This document shows positions 22,699 to 32,246 of a stretch of 64,000 bases of DNA, one piece after another (within the stretch, counting starts at the first letter, position 1; the number at the start of each line of letters is the position of its first letter). The stretch lies in contig JAKOGH010000835.1 of assembly GCA_024811115.1 (NCBI GenBank), forward strand, positions 239,113 through 303,112, written 5' to 3'. A model generated the notes under the pieces. It ran no database searches, was not told the origin of the DNA, and saw nothing but the letters and a program-made list of their open reading frames with translations. The DNA comes from Terana coerulea. Its lineage: Eukaryota; Basidiomycota; Agaricomycetes; Polyporales; Phanerochaetaceae. A program made the position numbers and the translations under genes.

Positions 22699-23439
22699 TT
22701 ATTCCCGCTCTAGCAATTTGTCTGCGTCGATGCAGAGATATTCCAGCACGGGGGCTTGCAGGAGTGCTTCTATTATCTCTCGTGGTACCGATCCAGCATA
22801 ACTGATGAGATTGACGCGTTTCTGCGAAGAACATGACTGCTTCATAAGTGTACGCATACAAATCACATGAATTAACGGGCGCACCAGAGTCAGACATGTT
22901 TTGATATACGCTACCAACACCTCATACGCCTGACGAGCCATCTGATTCATGCGGGGTTCTTTCCTGATCAAAAGGTGTCTAAGCTTCATATTCGGCAGGG
23001 AGCAACGAAATCCAGCGACGCTGCTGGAAGCGAGGATGTGCAAAGCCACATAGAGGGTGTGTATGCGAGGCGCGAAAGACACAAACTTGGCGAGCGGTAT
23101 GAGATAGCAGCGCGAGTCTTCCAAACGAAGCCTACGAACATAAGATCCAATGTGATGGTTCCTTTGGGCGGGAGGTTCCAACCAGTCCAGCTCAGGAAAA
23201 TTCAGCAGAACGATGGCCTCGTATGCCAGTCGCACGCCTACACGGTACCACAGTCTGCAGACCAGTAGAGGGTCGAGCCTTTCACGAGGAAGTTGAGCAA
23301 TGGTGCGATAGTCCCATCCTCCCGTGTCTGTAAGCGGCCCTGCGAAGGTCCTTTGCGGTATGACGAGGCAGTAGCCGAGAATGTGTTGAAGAACCTCGTC
23401 GGAAAGGGAGTTGATGCCTGGTTCTCGTCTGCAAGACAT
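22699..23439 (-). CDS. F-box-like protein, C-terminally truncated
   Basis: Exons 23439-22885 and 22821-22699, 225 residues, with the ATG chosen to match the neighbour's start. F-box (INSLSDEVLQHILGYCLVIP, then LLVCRLWYRVGVRLAYEAIV) and LRR-like YVRRLRLEDS and IHTLYVALHI. It ends at a TAA just where the neighbour continues; beyond the stop the same frame keeps encoding similar residues (RLAKKPTLKVLL) to about 22560, so the stop is probably a recent nonsense change. A longer N-terminal extension, open to 23667, is possible but unlike the paralogue. Divergent from the F-box fragment at 23735. Confidence 0.7.
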   Translation of the reverse strand: MSCRREPGINSLSDEVLQHILGYCLVIPQRTFAGPLTDTGGWDYRTIAQLPRERLDPLLVCRLWYRVGVRLAYEAIVLLNFPELDWLEPPAQRNHHIGSYVRRLRLEDSRCYLIPLAKFVSFAPRIHTLYVALHILASSSVAGFRCSLPNMKLRHLLIRKEPRMNQMARQAYEVLVAYIKTCLTLVRPLIHVICMRTLMKQSCSSQKRVNLISYAGSVPREIIEALLQAPVLEYLCIDADKLLERE

Positions 23440-23734
23440 GTCGGACAGCTCAGGGAATCCAGATTGACGTGTAGAGATTTCGAATGTGAGGCAAACACAA
23501 CAAGGTGATGGAGGAGGTAAGTACGAGCTGCGGTAAGTGCGTGGTGGCCACTCGTACTTACGCCACAGCCTCGAAGGGGTTGCGACTCGGTCGGCATTTA
23601 CCGCATTGTTTTGATCCGTTACTTCAGCCGTCGGCGCTTCGGCACCGAGCGCTTTTTCACTTTGCATCCGTACTCGTATTTTAGCTCATTTACCCCTGAC
23701 GCAAAGCTGACCTGTAACTTCCACCATCCCGCTC

Positions 23735-23914
23735 ATGACGCATCTCGAAAGCTTGTGGTCTGGCGACGCCCTTCCAGAGGAAGTTGTTCACCATATTTTC
23801 AGCTACCGCCTTATTCTCTCGCAGACCGAGTTTACCGAGCATGCGCGAACGCGCGGAGAGAAGACAAGAGCCGAGCTGGAACGCCTCAGCCCGTTGCTGG
23901 TATCAACCCGTTAA
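23735..23914 (+). pseudogene. Truncated F-box fragment
   Basis: A 59-codon reading (MTHLESLWSGDALPEEVVHH...) encodes an F-box first half and the SPLLV start of the second half, then stops. It resembles the N-termini of the minus-strand neighbours but lacks everything downstream. No convincing intron joins it to further exons, so I call it a remnant. Confidence 0.6.
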
Positions 23915-24661
23915 GTTATTCTTAAGAGGATGGTTAACGATCTCGCTATGGCGTTACAGCTTTGTGGACTGCGACTGCAGGAATGTGCGTGACTGAAAGA
24001 CAGCAAACATATGACCACCCAATATCCTTTGTCAAGGGAAGTATGTGTTTCGCGATAGGTACCGACATATGACCACTGTTGTCTGACTGTTGTTTGACAA
24101 CTGGAGGTTTCCCTTCGGCAATCCAAACGTGAGTTGGGCAAATTGGCTTAGAGGGGACTGTACTGGAATCGATTTTCCTTTGACTTCACCTTCCAGAACC
24201 ACTTCATAGGCGATTGAACATTATGTCACTGAACTGATACATCTAGAAGCCTCATGACTTCCAGCTCGGCTGACTTCCCCGGGATCTGCTGTTGTTGCTG
24301 ACGACTCTTGCATCGTGAGTGTCCTTGAGCTTGTTCTCGAAGCCTTTTTGCTAATTTTATCGGCTGATACAGTTACGATGGACGATTATGTAAGGCTTAA
24401 GCGCGTTTTCTACCCCTTTCGTGCAAATTCCTCCCATGTCGCTGTGTATGGCTGTATTGACTCATTGTAGCAGCCGCCATGCGGCACCGCAGCCGTTGGA
24501 ACGCGTCACCGCGCAGGGACAAGGCCATGAAGGCTTTCCCACGCTCAACTCTCTTAGAGCGCGAGCATACAAAAGCTATAAGGAGGAGCGACTTCACAGA
24601 CGCATCGTCAGATCCCCCTCGTAATTGCCCACCTAGCTACGACTCTTGTCCGACCTGAACC
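23915..24661. other. Intergenic upstream of first plus-strand AKR
   Basis: No gene. The stretch at about 24560-24650 resembles the leaders of the other two plus-strand AKRs (a cccacctagcta motif shortly before the ATG). Confidence 0.5.
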
Positions 24662-25867
24662 ATGGCTCCCCGAATCCCTCTTATTCTAGTAAGTCGTTGG
24701 TTTTAGTAACGACCAGAAAGGTCATGGTGTGGCTGATCTACCGCTCTTCTCAAGGGCACCGGGCTTATGGGCCACCCCAACAGCGACGCGGCAGTGACGG
24801 ATCCCAAGTTGGTGCAAGAATTCATCGATATCTTGCTCAAGCATGGTCAAGTTGGTATAGACACCGCGCGCGTTTATTGTAAGGGTACCTCGGAAAAGGT
24901 ATGCGTTCATCGACAGATCCTTTTGTTGGTTAGCTGAGAACTGACTTGTCGTCCAGCTACTTGGAGAGCTGGACTCCCGAGGAACTGCTCGCATTGACAC
25001 GAAGGTGTATCCTATGTCGCCGAATGGCCACTCTCCGGAGAAATTGAAAGCGACTTTCAAAGAGTCTTTGGAGGCGCTCAACGGGAAGAAAAATCCGTGT
25101 GTTTTACCTTCACGCTCCCGATCGCAGCGTCCCGTTCGAAGACACATGTGAAGCAGTTCACGATCTTCACAAGGCGGGCCACTTGTGCGTTCATCCATTT
25201 TACTCCATAAAGCCCTGACTCACGTCTTGCGCATAGCGAGGAATTCGGCCTGAGTAACTTCATGGCCTGGGAAGTTGCCGAGATCGTCAGTATATGCAAG
25301 CGTCGTGGCTTCGTACCGCCAACGGTTTACGAAGGAGTGTACAATCTGCTCGAGCGCACGAACGAGGCAGAGCTTTTCCCATGCTTGCGCAAATTCGGCA
25401 TCAGGTTTGCTGCTTACACCGTCCTCGCCGGCGGATACCTCACCGATCGCTTCTTCCCGCCCCCTGCCGAAGGCGGCAAGGACGCCGCCGTTGCCCTCGC
25501 GCGCTTTGACCCAAAAGCGCCTTTCTCCTGGTTCTACACCGGCAGGTACTACCCTGCTGCCTCTGCCATTGCGGAGCTCAAGAAAATCGTGAACAGCCAC
25601 GGCCTGACGCTGCAGGAGGTGTCCTACCGCTGGCTGATGTGGCACAGCAAGATGGTTCCCGAAGACCACGGCATCATGGTGGCTGCTAGCAGGACCGCGC
25701 AGCTCAATGAATCTTTGGCAGATTGGTGAGCATAGTTGGAGTTAGACTCTTGTGATGTCTGACAGTTGTCTTGCAGCGAGAAAGGCCCGTTGGCCGAAGA
25801 AATTGTGCAGGCTTGCGACGAGACGTGGGCAAAGGTTAAGGGACTTGTCAAGAACTACTTCTTCTGA
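24662..25867 (+). CDS. AKR7-like aldo-keto reductase, copy A, one-base frameshift
   Basis: NADPH-dependent oxidoreductase of the (alpha/beta)8 barrel family, closest in style to aflatoxin-aldehyde reductases. Exons: 24662-24688, 24755-24898, 24957-25184, 25237-25725 and 25777-25867. Visible: MAPRIPLIL then GTGLMGHPNS, the GIDTARVY active-site Asp and Tyr, RIDTKV Lys, FGLSNFMAWEVAEI, and the family end CEKGPLAEEIVQAC. In exon 3 an A run near 25089 is one base longer than in copies B and C, shifting the frame just before the active-site His segment. The other exons are open and splice in phase. Either a recent inactivation or a homopolymer error. Confidence 0.8.
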
Positions 25868-27458
25868 CATATTAAACTCCCAGCATATTGGGAGTTACAC
25901 GTACTCAGTCACACTGCTGAAATGGACAATCCCAAGAGACTCAATGTACCTTTCTGTTATGAGAAGCAAACGGTGGTTGAACGGTGGTCACTGGTCGTTA
26001 TTGCCAGATTCTGTTGTGGCGTGGGCGTGGGAATGCTTTGATGGGGGTCGCGACGTGAACCGCGCCACGCGTTCTTGTTTTGAACTTCACCCTTATACGG
26101 TTTACTTTGGCCTCTTCATTCTAACTCGCATTTTGTACTTTACGTTGTAGGAAAGCGCGGACGTTTGTGATGTGAAAGACCTCCAATTCAAGCGCACGCG
26201 CACAAGCCCCACCTCGGACAGCACACGCGCTGACTGCGGCACGCCAACGGACCTCTGGCTTATGTGTGCTATGAGCTGCACTTCTAATCGATATTATAAC
26301 CTGTGCGTATACGATTCCTTGATCTATACATGCATTTCAACGTACTTTACGGCAGACTGGATTTCGTTAACTTCATCCAACGTTCCGTGGAAAACGACTC
26401 ACAAGCTATTCATGCTATGAAGTGCGTGCCTATGGGCCTATGGATTACAACGTGGTGGAACGGCCTGTGTCCCTCCGGCTTTGGCAACATCCCGCAACAT
26501 ATCTCAATATCAAGGCAATCTCTACCCGAAGGGCTGTTTTCAAGCCGCCATTTTCAAATCAGAACTTCGCGGTTCTCGACGGTTAACGCTGGCCAGCTAC
26601 TTCGCAAAGACAGTGAGAGCGACGAAGTTTATTTGAGATTTTCAGGCTTACTATTTACCACAGATATCGGAATGGGTGCGCCGTAGCCATCCACCGACAT
26701 GTGCCATCCCGTTATCTATTTATACACAGGTCGGTTCGTGGTGTGGCTTCTGCCTGCCACAGCTTTGCGGGCCGCGGCTGCATATGGCGAGTGCAACCGA
26801 TGGGTGGCAATCACCTCGTCGTTCACCCTGACGTCGGCCGTCCGCAAGATGAGCCTCTGACGGACGTATGTATCGGCTTTGGCACTAACCGTGTGGGCAA
26901 TATCCTTCGGCGACTTCGACGTTGTAAGGTGCGTATTGAATATTGTTGAATACAATCATCTCTTCACTTCGCAACCTAGTTGCATCGCCATTCAACATTC
27001 TGACGACAGGTCGGCGCAGCCGCAAGCCGTCTAGCCGTCAGTTCGGCGGATCTCTCCGCGACCTGCAATTGGTGGTCATGAGTGTTCCTCAACTGTTCTC
27101 GTATCTCACGTTTCCGAACATCCCCAACATGATTGGCTGACCGTGAGCGCAGTGTTCCACAATCTGTTCTCGCTTCTCCCGTTCCCGGGCTTTTCGGCGA
27201 CTCCAAGCACGATTGCTGTAGTTCAGGGTGGCTTCCCGTCACTTCCACCAGAAACTCCTCCTAGGCTGCCGGTTCTGGCTACGAAGACTCGCGGCAGCAG
27301 CCGTCAGGACGCGTCACCCCGCCGTGGGGAGAAGGGCTACTCAAGAATACTCCCAAGTCAACTATTATACAGCAAGCGAGAAGGTATAAAAGCGAGGCTT
27401 CAGAAGCGTTGACTACCGTTCCATTCGCAATCACCCACCTAGCTACTCAACGTGAACC
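25868..27458. other. Intergenic between AKR copies A and B
   Basis: 1.6 kb without a recognised gene. Near 26019-26090 the DNA resembles the 3' flanks of copies B and C (a gcgtgggcgtgggaat motif), marking the duplicated unit. Readings at 26303-26686 and 26943-27140 lack domains. No coiled-coil remnant follows copy A. Confidence 0.5.
27385..27391 (+). promoter_or_regulatory. TATA box of AKR copy B
   Basis: TATAAAA, 74 bp before the ATG; copy C has an equivalent at 32154. Confidence 0.6.
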
Positions 27459-28670
27459 ATGGCTCCCAGAATCCCTCTCATTTTCGTAAGTCATCGTTTG
27501 CATTCGGTGTTCAGCATCTGGGTAACGGTCCGTCTGATGAGCAACTCTTTTTCAGGGCACCGGGTCTGTAGGCTATTCCAACACTGGCGCGCGAGTCTCA
27601 GACCCCAAGTTGGCCCAAGAATTCATCGATATTATGGTCAAGCATGGTCAAGTTGGTATAGACACCGCCCGCATGTACAGCAAGGGGACTTCCGAGAAGG
27701 TACGAGCGCACTGAACCCTCCTTCGATAGTTAGCTACTGATAAAAGATGACCAGCTACTTGGAGAGCTGGATATTCGAGGCTCTGCTCGCATCGACACGA
27801 AGGTGTTCCCTGCGCGGCCGGGCGATCACGCTCCTGAGAGGATTAAAGCGGCTTTCAGAGACTCTTTGGAGGCCCTCCATGGCAAAAAGATTCGCGTCTT
27901 CTACCTTCATGCCCCCGACAACAGCGTTCCCTTCGAAGACACCCTTGAGGCCGTCAACGACCTTCACAAGGAGGGCCACATGTGCGACCATTTAGCTTGC
28001 TCTAAAGATCACGCGACTCACTCTTGAGCACAGCGAGGAGTTCGGGCTGAGCAACTTTATGTCTTGGCAAGTTGCGGAGATTGTTGGCATATGCAAGCGT
28101 CGATGCTTCGTCCCGCCGACGGTTTACGAAGGCGCATACAACCTGCTCGAGCGAACGAACGAAGCCGAACTGCTCCCGTGCCTGCGCAAGTTCGGTATCA
28201 GGTTTTGCGCTTACATGGTCCTCGCTTCAGGATACCTCACCGATCGCTTCTTCATGCCTCCCGCCGAAGGCGACAAGGACGCGGCCGTCACACTCGCCCG
28301 GTTTGACCCGAAGCAACCCCACACCGAGTTCTACACCAAACGCTACTTCCCTGCGGCCCCCGCCATTTCAGAACTGATGACGGTCGCGCAAAGCCATGGC
28401 CTCACCCTACAGGAGGTATCGTATCGCTGGCTTATGTGGCACAGCAAGATGGTCGAGGACGACCATGGCGTCATCGTGGCTGCCAGCAAGACGGAGCAAC
28501 TCAACGCAACCCTTGCTGACTGGTGAGTTGAACTCGTACTAGGCTTGTAGCGTGTCTACTCACTAGTTTACAGTGAGAAGGGCGCGCTTCCCGATGAAGT
28601 TGTGGAGGCTTGCGAGAAGGCATGGGAAAAGGTTAAGGGATTTATCAACCCTTACTATTTCCTGTTCTGA
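27459..28670 (+). CDS. AKR7-like aldo-keto reductase, copy B (intact)
   Basis: The only fully intact AKR of four in the window. Exons 27459-27485, 27556-27699, 27755-27981, 28034-28522 and 28574-28670 give 327 residues, the usual AKR7 length. The catalytic tetrad is complete: Asp45 and Tyr50 in GIDTARMY, Lys73 in RIDTKV and His109 in YLHAPD. Further family marks are EEFGLSNFMSWQVAEIVGIC, a TVYEGAYNLLERTNEAEL barrel segment, LASGYLTDRF, and the C-terminal CEKGALPDEVVEAC. Predicted to reduce aldehydes or dialdehydes with NADPH in the cytosol; the substrate is unknown. A coiled-coil gene follows 478 bp downstream on the same strand, as in two other cassettes. Confidence 0.93.
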
Positions 28671-29148
28671 TGGGATGAGCCCCGAATTTGGCGTCTTAAC
28701 ACGGGTTCAAAGTTCAACTTTACAATCGAAACGTATTCAGCAGAAACGAAATGTACCTTTGAGTTTTGCAAGCTATCGTCGTTGGCCGTGAATGTCACAC
28801 CAGTGAAACCGTCCCGTTGTGGCGTGGGCGTGGGAATGTTTTGATGGGAGTTGAACCGCGTCTCGCGTCTTTGCTTTGAACTTGACCATCACCATGTTCT
28901 GACCGCACAAACATCGACCTCTACACTACTGCACGAATATTCGACTACATTAATCCTCCTAATCCTCACTACACCCTCAACTCCACATTCAACCATCGCG
29001 TCGGAGTCGGCAGGCCGTTCCAAGTAAGCGAAGTCGTTAACCTTCGCTGTTTCTGAATCTGACCAGGGCCATTGTTGACCTACAAGCCGAATTACATTAC
29101 AGCTCACTTAATATCTATACGATAATCGACGTCTCTGAATAATACACT
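28671..29148. other. Spacer of AKR/coiled-coil cassette B
   Basis: AKR 3' flank and coiled-coil promoter; it shares the gcgtgggcgtgggaat motif with the 3' flank of copy A and a weaker match with that of copy C. No gene. Confidence 0.5.
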
Positions 29149-31437
29149 ATGAAGGTCATCCATTACCCAGCACGCGAACGCTCGATGCTCCCCGCTGTCT
29201 CTCCTTCGCCTGAGTCTAGTAGTGAACAACGCCGGATGGAAGCTACGCTTAGAAATGGATACCATCCTCCGACAGTATGTCTTCTGTTGAAGCCCTGTCG
29301 CGAGTATGTCCCTCCAGAATTCTGATCCTCTTCGGCAGCTCCGCAGTCGCGAGAACGGTGCAGCTCAACCAGGACCAGTCCCACAAGTCGCGTCAAATTG
29401 GATTCAAGAACCCTCTGCAGACACTGTAGATGACTTCAACTACTGCATCAGGCGGTGGGGCAGTGAGCGAAAATCGTACGAGGAGTGGAAGTCGCTCACA
29501 TTCAAAACGTCGAAGCCCAGGGAATTGAGGAAGGAGCTGAAAGCTGCTGCTAAGGATTTAGACGAGGCAGAACGGGCCATTACTGAGCTGCTGGGGATGC
29601 ACGGGCAGATTCGTTTTGCGACACGTGGAGATTCGTCTCAGTCGTCGAAGATCATTCCTCTCGGCTCCCTTCAGGGAACCTCTGTTCGAGTCTCTGCGTC
29701 GGCTATTTGCAATCAACCACGGCTTGACATGGGTGGTTCGCAGAACCCTTCGACCAACCTTACTTCCGAGCTCAAGGCGAAACAGAACGAGCTCGCTCTG
29801 GCTCTTCAACTCGCTGAACTGGAGACGGCTTCTATGCGCGCCGCTCATCGAGACCAGAGCCAAGTAAGTGTAATGCGATACTGTGCTTGCCTCTCATACT
29901 CATATTTTACTGTCCTAGACGGACACCGCAGCCATCGCAACCTTGCATGACGAACTTCGCCGGCTGCGTCTTAAGCTTCATCAGACACAAGTCGAAGCGA
30001 AGAAGACCTTCGCTGAAATTGAGGTAAACGAAGAGCAACATCAACGCCAGGACCCTTCGCAATCCGTGATCAGCGATGTCTACACCACATCTGCAAAGGA
30101 GACCCTCGAGCCGAAGACCAAGGACGCTGAGTGGGCCCAGCTTCGCGGTGAGGTTACGGAACTCCGCGCCCGCCTGGAGACCGCTGCGGGCGAACGCGAC
30201 AAGGTCAACTATGCGTTGAAGACCGCGGCATTCAAAGCGTCCGTCGGCACGCTTGCAACTAGGACTACGAAGAGCATGCTCGGACACGAGATCGCGCAAC
30301 TGGAGGCCAAGCTTTCCCACATCTCATCTGAGCGCGACAAGACGATTCAACAGGTTGTGTCGGTGAACCTCGAGCGGCTCACGATCAAGGCTCAGCTTGC
30401 CAAGGCCATGAAGGACGTCGTGTCGGCGAACCTCGACCATGCATGTGTCAAGGCAGAACTTTCCACCACCCGGCAGGAGGCAAAGGCACTTCGCACCGAC
30501 CTTGTTGCTGAGCGCGAAAAGACAACGATGATGTCGTCAGAGCTTACAACCATCCGCAGCCAAAACCGCACGCTCAAGAACGAATTCAAGAACGTGAAGG
30601 ATAACCTGGGCGCTTCCGTCGACGCTCTGAAAGCTGAGAACGGTTCTCTCAAGATGGAGAATGCCTCTATCGTGGACGATAAGGCGAAGCTGGAATGTGA
30701 GCTTGTGGATGCTAGGACCGACGCCAGCGTGCTCAAGTGCCGAGTCACTTGCCTCGAGACGAAAGTCCAGGACATCACTGTGGCACGTATCGAGGCTGCA
30801 AACGTCATTCGGAACCAAACGGTGCATATCGAGTCGTTCAGGGACACAGTGCGCAACATGGAGGTGCAGCTGATGGCCGAAACCACACGGCGTATGCGAT
30901 TAGAGCAAACGATCGCTGCGGCGGAGGGCTTGCTCGAGGTGTCCGAAGGCGGTCTTATGGACAGTATCGTTCGCCTACAGGCAATGAACAAGTTGCGTCG
31001 CCGTGTACTCCAGCGGCCGAACACAAGCACTTCAACCTCCGACGGGGTTCCCCTTAAGCTCGATGACAATGTTTACCAGCCCGGCCCAGCCGAATCGGGT
31101 GTGTTCTCCTCTCATGTCATCGTTGATAAGGAGAACTTCAATGTCTTCGCTCAAGTGGGTGCTCCCTTCGCTTCGGACCATCATATCGCTCATACCTCTG
31201 CACTTCAGAAACCTGCGGTCCACTGTCAATACTATAAGTCTCCCCTACGCTTTGGTTCGATCTCGATGTTGGACATCTCCGTTTGCTCCCCCTCACCGAA
31301 GATGCGCTCTTCGGTCTCCACTGAACCTGTGCGTATCCCGCTCGTGGTTTCTTGTGCATACTATGTTCTGACTTGAACGCTAGATTTTCTCGGAGAAGCT
31401 CTCTGGTGACATCTTCGGCCCGTTTTCTACCGCTTAA
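29149..31437 (+). CDS. Long coiled-coil protein, cassette B paralogue
   Basis: Up to 693 residues, function unknown. Proposed exons: 29149-29274, 29318-29863, 29919-31154, 31209-31328 and 31384-31437. The first intron (43 nt, gtatgt...cag) is short; the ATG at 29306 is an alternative start. The 31155-31208 intron is 54 nt and in frame, so retention would also be open. The N-terminal part differs from the inverted-repeat copies, but from about residue 240 it aligns with them: ELRARLETAAGERDKVNYAL, SQNRTL, ECELVDARTDASVLKCRV, LEVSEGGLMDS and the terminal GSISMLDIS ... RSSVS. Long heptad coiled coil, no membrane segment. It follows the intact AKR on the same strand. Confidence 0.8.
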
Positions 31438-31829
31438 GAGCTGGTCTCCGTTGAAAGTGCGAACTGTAGCATGAATATCCACAATACTACTCCCTATACA
31501 TCATCTTATTGCGCGTGTCTAGATCTCGGCTTGCTCTTTTTGGGTTCCCTCAATGAACATAGGGAAGTACGACAACCCTGGATCTACTGAATATGCGCAG
31601 GACACTGTTGGGAATCGATGTAGTGAGGTCCAAGTTGTTGGTCTGAACTCTACAAACAACGGGACAACATCGGGATAAGTAGTAACCAGTGCACACGAAG
31701 GCCTTTATTCCCGGGATAGCAGGGCAGGCGAGTTGCGAGCGCTCAACTGCGTGTCACTACTACTAGACGGCGAGTTCAATTGAGATTCCCATCCCAGAAG
31801 TGTGCTTACTACTCTCCTCCGCATTTGAA

Positions 31830-31990
31830 GCAGCCATATCTAATAGGGTTCAGAAAGACACTTCATTCCTGGCATGGCACATCTCCGGAGTCGTAGGTCC
31901 AGGGCAAGGTCGTTGGGATGTGTCTTCTATCGGCGCGTCACTGTCGTGAACATGATCTTGTCGAAACAAGGAATGAAATACTCTGGTCTC
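31830..31990 (-). pseudogene. Remnant related to the small Cys-containing gene at 36.4 kb
   Basis: The stretch around 31945-31990 (cgtgaacatgatcttgtcg and following) is clearly similar to 36610-36660, inside the small gene downstream of cassette C. No open reading survives. It suggests that a third gene belonged to the duplicated unit. Confidence 0.45.
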
Positions 31991-32153
31991 GAGCCTTTTC
32001 ATAACCCAGAAACTTTGTGAGCGTCCGCTCGGCGAATTTCCCCGTGGCCTGCGAAAGTTGCTCGTGATACTCGATGAGTTTTCGGCCCTTCTCCCGTTCC
32101 CGAGCTCTTGATTACTCCAAACACAAAAGCAGAGAAAGGATCGAGCGGGAAGA

Positions 32154-32160
32154 TATAAAT
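32154..32160 (+). promoter_or_regulatory. TATA box of AKR copy C
   Basis: TATAAAT 93 bp upstream of the former start codon; still present although the gene is broken. Confidence 0.5.
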
Positions 32161-32246
32161 ACTGCAGAGAAGAGCCACGCTGCAGAAGTGTTATCGTTGC
32201 ACGGCGGTCCCCTCACAATTGCTCACCTAGCTATCCAACTTGAGCC

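Larger units (their letters stand above)
31438..32246. other. Intergenic between cassettes B and C
   Basis: Apart from the remnant at 31830-31990 and the promoter of copy C, nothing recognised. Confidence 0.5.
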
